A stretch of 11,370 nt of DNA from Vulcanimicrobiota bacterium. GTDB lineage: Bacteria; Eremiobacterota; Eremiobacteria; Baltobacterales; Baltobacteraceae. The notes under the pieces are model-generated. The model was not told where the DNA came from and did not search any database. It worked only from the letters and a program-made list of their open reading frames with translations. Below are positions 8,401 through 11,370 of this stretch, one piece after another. The position numbers and the translations under genes were made by a program. The stretch's first letter is position 1, and each line of letters begins with the position of its first letter. The stretch is from assembly GCA_030042755.1 (NCBI GenBank), contig JASHZC010000143.1:1-11370 (forward strand), written 5' to 3'.

Positions 8401-8934
8401 ATACCAGCCCTGTTGCCCGGTTGGAATGCTAACGCCGGGAACGCTGGCGATCGCGCTATAGGCTTGATCGAGACTTCCCGATCCACCCAGCGCACGCGTC
8501 GCTTTTTGCATCGTCGGGTTGACGGAGTAGACGTCGCTCGTCGTTCCGGCGTGCACCAACGACGAGCTGGCTGTCGAATGCGTCACGGCGATCGTCTTGA
8601 GCGTCGGATTCAGCTGCACGTCGGCGTGCGAACCCTGATCGGCAAACACGACGATACCGGCAAGCGACGCGGAATCGTATCCATCGCGCGAAACTTGAAG
8701 CGTATACGTATCGGGTGAGAGCGTGAGGAACGCATAACTGCCGGACGAGCTCGTGACGGTGGTCGCGGTTTGGCCGGGCGAGAGGATCGTTACCTTCGCG
8801 CCGGCGATCGGCGCCTTCGTCACCGCGTTGACGACTCTTCCGCTTACGGTGCCTGTGTTGGAAGCCCAGGCGGGAGCGGCCTGGAAACACAAGAGCAAGC
8901 CGCATAGGGCGGCTGACAAAGAGCGTCTAGTCAC
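5410..8934 (-). CDS. TonB-dependent outer-membrane receptor with N-terminal carboxypeptidase-regulatory-like domain
   Basis: Outer-membrane active transporter of 1174 residues, longer than siderophore receptors (roughly 700-800) and in the size range of SusC/OmpA-related types. A signal peptide ends at AWA (22-24). A carboxypeptidase-regulatory-like beta-sandwich (GTVSGRVV to QLNP, 28-110) follows. TIAVTHS (114-120) may be the TonB box. The plug domain (about 126-250) contains IASVPGV, FIRGGDYDQVGYEFDGVPI (182-200) and LGQQEVQVYTGG. The remainder shows alternating strands ending in FQFAVNLDVKL, a beta-signal-like end with Leu instead of the usual aromatic residue. Sixteen cysteines in the mature part fall in eight close pairs, probably in surface loops. 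The start is GTG at 8934, supported by GAGGA six bases upstream. The amine oxidase follows after 12 bases, which suggests a nitrogenous substrate. No SusD-like partner gene was found. Confidence 0.95.
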   Translation of the reverse strand: MTRRSLSAALCGLLLCFQAAPAWASNTGTVSGRVVNAVTKAPIAGAKVTILSPGQTATTVTSSSGSYAFLTLSPDTYTLQVSRDGYDSASLAGIVVFADQGSHADVQLNPTLKTIAVTHSTASSSLVHAGTTSDVYSVNPTMQKATRALGGSGSLDQAYSAIASVPGVSIPTGQQGWYQSVFIRGGDYDQVGYEFDGVPILRQSDGAPITTLSVLGQQEVQVYTGGTPATSDSPGLAGYINQVIKTGTYPGYANASGAVGGPAFYHKASVEAGGASPNRLFSYYVGIGGDDETYRYGDQFNGVSNPLYYYPVSIPTTNSEYFILDGSCGDPTLKTPCPGPSYGSQFAPGASWIQSGNEDREAIVNFHFGLPHKHDFGRDDIQLLYSTGSIFTGYYSSASDLGVPQMYFDDATVADGGGYYVGKVYAPPDMTAFANGPFPSGVECCGLDSPIPVTQRDGGSNSYSILKAQYQRNINQNSYLRFIGYSNYTNWFLNGPNSTDQIFGATLSDYEVLGHIFGGSMTYANELSSKNLLTGAISYQTQKLQTYNATFDTMYGDSTGQFGSVIADLTNGSHCFDPTSGDYTSCYSSAVVLTPGNAAPTVSYTCPNASIPACAAGAQYLVTENGQNAQVDNVTPYFTSGAITDSIRPDDRWTINVGARFDHFAYRLDNLEASYPARAFWFNAYNNEHCSAAGVGDIEGTINPLTGALSCPAGYTAMNTPGYGFVNSPGGTTSQNVFSPRIASTFVVNPTTVLRASAGVYTRPAATSYHEYNTYQQDLPSFISQFAALGYLSPDHDVRADTSYNFDFSLEHRFPHSKFSMKVTPFYRTTQNQLEYLAISAIGGVLAGVNVGTLRAYGIETAVDYGDFDQNGVAAQLSYTYTNTHTHYQDITPGINIIDVLNRSIEQYNSYTSACAAHENAASCGGGLYSGNGQQVFANTSSTGGTIDVPNPYWNEKPQPLMDPNAWYVPYDVIPSAFASANSYAVPDVAALVVNFKHDRWNITPSFSFNDGSYYGSPLSVPGYVPQACTQLPSATPTTPGVSCGSGGAIFVPDPYTGRFDGLGTLREPSQLVMNLQLSYDINPRMTVTVIGNNLYNKCFQRGYPWETPMGCWYSSLPSNELAPNGPGTQPGAFLTNPPVQLAYPYGIWFNNTQVGITSARQPFQFAVNLDVKL

Positions 8935-8940
8935 GATGCA

Positions 8941-8945
8941 TCCTC
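8941..8945 (-). promoter_or_regulatory. Ribosome binding site of the TonB-dependent receptor
   Basis: On the minus strand GAGGA is followed by TGCATC and then the GTG at 8934, a spacing of 6 bases. The ATG formed inside GAGGATG runs into a stop within a few codons, so the GTG is the start. Confidence 0.75.
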
Positions 8946-8976
8946 AGTCGGCGAGCGATGTTCTGGCTACCATACT

Positions 8977-8995
8977 GCGAGCCGCACGAGCTCGC
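8977..8995. repeat. Inverted repeat in the regulator-receptor spacer
   Basis: GCGAGC (8977-8982) and GCTCGC (8990-8995) are perfect 6-base arms around a 7-base loop. They sit in the 116-base spacer (8935-9050) between the PucR-type gene and the receptor gene, 43 bases before the receptor start. No T-run follows on either strand, so this is not a convincing intrinsic terminator. It could be an operator or a leader hairpin, or chance in GC-rich DNA. The spacer shows no clear promoter. Confidence 0.35.
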
Positions 8996-9050
8996 CTATG
9001 GACTCGCGAACAAATGGCGTTGATCTTTCTGTGTCGTGGCTACAAAACGT

Positions 9051-10655
9051 TCACCAATCGCGCCGCTCGACGTCGAGTAACCGCGCCGCAAGCTGCACCC
9101 GGAACTGCACGTCCGCGTCGGTCAAATCGATGCCTAGCACCTCACTGACGCGATCGAGGCGGTAACGCAACGTATTGGGATGGATCGCGAGCGCGTCGGC
9201 CGCCTGACGAAACCGAAACCCGTACCTCGCGAGGGTCAGGAGCGCGTCGGCCAGCTCGCGGCCATTCTTGCGCGAGCGCAGCGGACGGAAGAAATCGTCG
9301 AGGAAGGTCGCGCGCGCGGACGGATCGCCGGTAATCACTCGCGGTACCAGGAGATCGTCGTAGGTCGCGATTCGCGGCCGGTCGCGGTAGGAGAGGAGCG
9401 ACAAAGCTTCGCGATAGCTGGTGCGCGCGCCATCGACACCCGGATGCTCGCGGCCGATCACGATCGAGAGCGAAGGATCCCCGAGCTCCGCATCGATAGC
9501 GTCCGGATCGACGCCGGGCGGCAAGAGAAACGGCACTAAATTAAGCGACACCGTAACCAGCTGCTCGCGCTTTGCGCTGCGAAGCACGTCGCGCACGCGC
9601 TGGGCGACGAGATCTCGCCGCTTCAATCCGTCGCGGTCGAGCGGCAGCGCCTGGTCGATCGCAACGATACCGACTCGATAGCGTTCGTTCGGGTCGAAGC
9701 CGAGCAAGCGTACGCGTTCACCGGCCACCGGAACTCGGCCCGGCTCAGCTTCCAGCAGAGACAGAAATGACGCATAGCCCAGACGCGCTTCGGTAGTCGT
9801 AAGTTCGCGCTGGTGCGCGATGTGAATCGCGGCAACGAGTGCCGCGTGTTCGGCTGCGCGATGATCGAGTTCGGAGAGCGGCTCTGCGCCTTCGATGATC
9901 CAGACGATCCCCACCAGCTCCGATCCGATGCGAATCGGGCAAACGACGCGCGCGTTCATACCCGCTTCGGGCATCGCTGCGATACGCAGCGGCTTCTCGG
10001 CGGCTCGAATACGACGGTTTAGCGCGGACCGTTCGAGTTCGCCGATCGCATCGAGCGCGCTCCGCCCTCGCTCCAGCGTCCGACGCCGCATGTCGTCGAC
10101 ATCCTCGCCGTACGTTGCAGCCGCGAGCAGTTTCCCATCGGGATGTTCGAACGTCACCGAGCGAGAGATCAGCCGCGATAGTTCGCGTGCCAAATCGTCG
10201 AGCGTGGCATCGCGGGCCGCAACGCGCGTGAGCGCGCGGTGGATTTGCTCCGAGCGTTCGATGATCGCATACGGTTCGAGCATCACCGCGCGATGCAGTT
10301 CCTCGGTAATCTGCGCGAACGGCATTTCGAAGGGGAGTTCGATCAACGGCAAACGGGCGAGGTCGGCTTGCTCGCGGGCGGCTCGTGAAAAATGCTCGAC
10401 GAATCGCGGCACCGCCATTGCGAGCGCCGCCACTTCCCGCGCGGCAAGGTCGGCGATCTGCCGCCGCTGATGGCTCGCGTCGCTCGGCCAGCTATACCCG
10501 GTCGTCAGGACGAGAAAGCCGGGACGAACCCACGGCACCGGATCGGGCAGATCGACCACGTGTGCCCACGTCACCTCTCGATCCACGCCCGCGCTCCCCG
10601 CCACGAGCTTGGCTCCGCCAAAGGACGGCAGCGCCAAGACCTCGGTGAGCTTCAT
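9051..10655 (-). CDS. PucR-family transcriptional regulator
   Basis: Cytoplasmic DNA-binding regulator of 534 residues, normal for the family. The N-terminal PucR ligand-sensing domain (about 1-125) begins MKLTEVLALPSF and contains VTWAHVVDLPDPVPWVRPG and FLVLTTGY. A central GAF/CdaR-like region (about 165-300, from LSRLISRSVTFEHPDGK to VGIVWIIEG) follows. The C-terminal PucR-type helix-turn-helix (about 470-527) contains FRQAADALAIHPNTLRYRL. The start is taken at the ATG at 10655 because the family motif begins there. The frame stays open far upstream, but that part is antisense to gabT. An in-frame GTG at 10670 is an alternative, and neither has a clear Shine-Dalgarno. PucR proteins usually control purine, amino acid or GABA/polyamine catabolism, often from a divergent position. 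That fits the divergent gabT and the co-directional receptor/oxidase genes as targets (inference). Confidence 0.93.
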   Translation of the reverse strand: MKLTEVLALPSFGGAKLVAGSAGVDREVTWAHVVDLPDPVPWVRPGFLVLTTGYSWPSDASHQRRQIADLAAREVAALAMAVPRFVEHFSRAAREQADLARLPLIELPFEMPFAQITEELHRAVMLEPYAIIERSEQIHRALTRVAARDATLDDLARELSRLISRSVTFEHPDGKLLAAATYGEDVDDMRRRTLERGRSALDAIGELERSALNRRIRAAEKPLRIAAMPEAGMNARVVCPIRIGSELVGIVWIIEGAEPLSELDHRAAEHAALVAAIHIAHQRELTTTEARLGYASFLSLLEAEPGRVPVAGERVRLLGFDPNERYRVGIVAIDQALPLDRDGLKRRDLVAQRVRDVLRSAKREQLVTVSLNLVPFLLPPGVDPDAIDAELGDPSLSIVIGREHPGVDGARTSYREALSLLSYRDRPRIATYDDLLVPRVITGDPSARATFLDDFFRPLRSRKNGRELADALLTLARYGFRFRQAADALAIHPNTLRYRLDRVSEVLGIDLTDADVQFRVQLAARLLDVERRDW

Positions 10656-10763
10656 GTTGTACGGCCACACGAAGAAGTGCTCAAAAATTGTCTCCGGCAG
10701 ACGTAGAGCATGGGCAGTTCCTTCCCGTAGGCTGGAGTAAGCCCCCTCCCCGAAAGGACAACC
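10656..10763. promoter_or_regulatory. Divergent pucR-type gene/gabT control region
   Basis: This 108-base spacer must contain both divergent promoters and, probably, the regulator's operator. Two short inverted repeats overlap near its middle: TGCTC (10678-10682) with GAGCA (10706-10710), and GTCT (10690-10693) with AGAC (10699-10702) around CCGGC. Their centres differ by about 2 bases. TTGTCT (10688-10693) resembles a -35 box for gabT, but no matching -10 was found at 16-18 bases. The location is solid; the specific sites are tentative. Confidence 0.45.
10753..10758 (+). promoter_or_regulatory. Ribosome binding site of gabT
   Basis: AAAGGA ends 5 bases before the GTG at 10764 and supports that codon as the start. 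No ATG in this frame lies before the conserved family sequence. Confidence 0.7.
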
Positions 10764-11370
10764 GTGCAGGCCGTCACCAGCGCCAACGCCGACATTCTGC
10801 GGCGCCGAGCCCAGAGCGTACCCCGTGGCGTCGGCTGCGTGCATCCGCTCGCGATCGAGCGCGGTGAGGGTGCCCTCGTATGGGACGCCGACGGACGCCG
10901 CTACATCGATTTCATCGGGGGCATCGGCGTGCTCAACGCCGGCCATGCGAATCCGGGCGTCGTGGCCGCGATCGCAGAACAAGCGGCTCGGTCTACCCAT
11001 TTGTGCTTCCAAGTCACCTCGTACGAACCGTACGTCGCGCTGGCCGAGCGGTTGAATGCGCTTGCCCCCGGACCGTCGCCGAAGAAGACGCTGCTGCTTT
11101 CGACCGGCGCCGAGGCTACCGAGAACGCGGTGAAGATCGCGCGAGCCTACACCGGACGCCCGGGCGTGATCGCATTCCAGCACGGATATCACGGACGAAC
11201 GCTGCTCGCGCTTTCCATGACCGGCAAGAACGCACCGTACAAGCAGAACTTCGGGCCGTTTTGCGGTGAGATCGCGCACGCGCCATTTCCGCACGCGTTG
11301 CATGGTTGGAGCACGGAACGTGCGCTCGATGCGCTCGACGAGATCTTTTCCAGTACGCTTGCTCCGGACC
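10764..11370 (+). CDS. gabT: 4-aminobutyrate aminotransferase, 3' end outside window
   Basis: PLP-dependent class III aminotransferase moving the amino group of GABA to 2-oxoglutarate, giving succinate semialdehyde and glutamate in the cytoplasm. The first 202 codons are present; the PLP-binding lysine lies beyond the right edge. The frame runs from the GTG at 10764 through RRRAQSVPRGVG (13-24), ALVWDADGRRYIDFIGGIGV (37-56), THLCFQVTSYEPYVALAERL (78-97) and the PLP phosphate-binding STGAEATENAVKIAR (113-127). FQHGYHGRT (138-146) and the GKNAPYKQNFGPF segment follow. These match bacterial GabT of about 430 residues closely, N-terminus included. Related 5-aminovalerate or beta-alanine transaminases cannot be excluded from this part. 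It is divergent from the PucR-type regulator, its likely controller. No classical GabD is seen here; it may lie further right, or the aldehyde dehydrogenase at 1043-2374 may serve. Confidence 0.93.
   Translation, partial: MQAVTSANADILRRRAQSVPRGVGCVHPLAIERGEGALVWDADGRRYIDFIGGIGVLNAGHANPGVVAAIAEQAARSTHLCFQVTSYEPYVALAERLNALAPGPSPKKTLLLSTGAEATENAVKIARAYTGRPGVIAFQHGYHGRTLLALSMTGKNAPYKQNFGPFCGEIAHAPFPHALHGWSTERALDALDEIFSSTLAPD

Noticed and set aside
8977..8995. Inverted repeat as an intrinsic terminator of the regulator gene
   Set aside because: Only 6-base arms and no T-run on either strand; kept as a low-confidence repeat only.
10656..11303. The regulator's minus-strand frame stays open for 216 more codons upstream, antisense to gabT
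   Set aside because: The conserved PucR start (MKLTEVLALP) is at 10655, the extra part shows no family similarity, and the plus strand there encodes a clear GabT.

Overview
The window is about 60 percent GC by eye and almost entirely coding. It comes from a didermic (Gram-negative) bacterium, because it carries a TonB-dependent outer-membrane receptor and a Tat-exported periplasmic enzyme. The large receptor, with its N-terminal carboxypeptidase-regulatory-like domain and a plug built around the RGGDYDQVGYEFDG motif, together with the mix of PucR-type regulator, APC permeases and GTG starts, reminds me of Candidatus Eremiobacterota (WPS-2). That assignment is from memory and is only a moderate-to-low confidence guess. 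No rRNA, tRNA, CRISPR array, insertion sequence or phage gene was seen.

Layout from left to right. Positions 1-2374 hold a minus-strand pair: an aldehyde dehydrogenase, followed through a 4-base GTGA stop/start overlap by an APC-family amino acid permease that runs off the left edge. A 120-base divergent spacer separates this pair from a second, unrelated-looking APC permease on the plus strand (2495-3847). That permease converges on, and overlaps by 40 bases, a Tat-signal FAD amine oxidase on the minus strand (3808-5397). The amine oxidase lies 12 bases downstream of a 1174-residue TonB-dependent receptor (5410-8934), so the two are almost certainly co-transcribed. Upstream, 116 bases away and on the same strand, is a PucR-family regulator (9051-10655). 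It is divergent from a gabT-type 4-aminobutyrate aminotransferase (10764 to the right edge, truncated by the window).

Functionally the genes form an amine/amino acid island. The receptor would bring a nitrogenous compound across the outer membrane and the periplasmic oxidase would deaminate it to an aldehyde, ammonia and peroxide. The two permeases would carry amines or amino acids across the inner membrane, the aldehyde dehydrogenase would oxidise an aldehyde to an acid, and GabT would transaminate GABA. A putrescine to aminobutanal to GABA to succinate semialdehyde route fits the gene set but is inference; no substrate can be read from the sequence. The PucR protein is the natural candidate regulator of gabT and possibly of the receptor/oxidase pair.

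The most notable observations are the receptor/Tat amine oxidase gene pair, the sixteen mature cysteines of the receptor that fall in eight closely spaced pairs, and an aldehyde dehydrogenase that lacks the usual N-terminal strand region. The left-hand permease also has an unusual shortened TM1 glycine motif.
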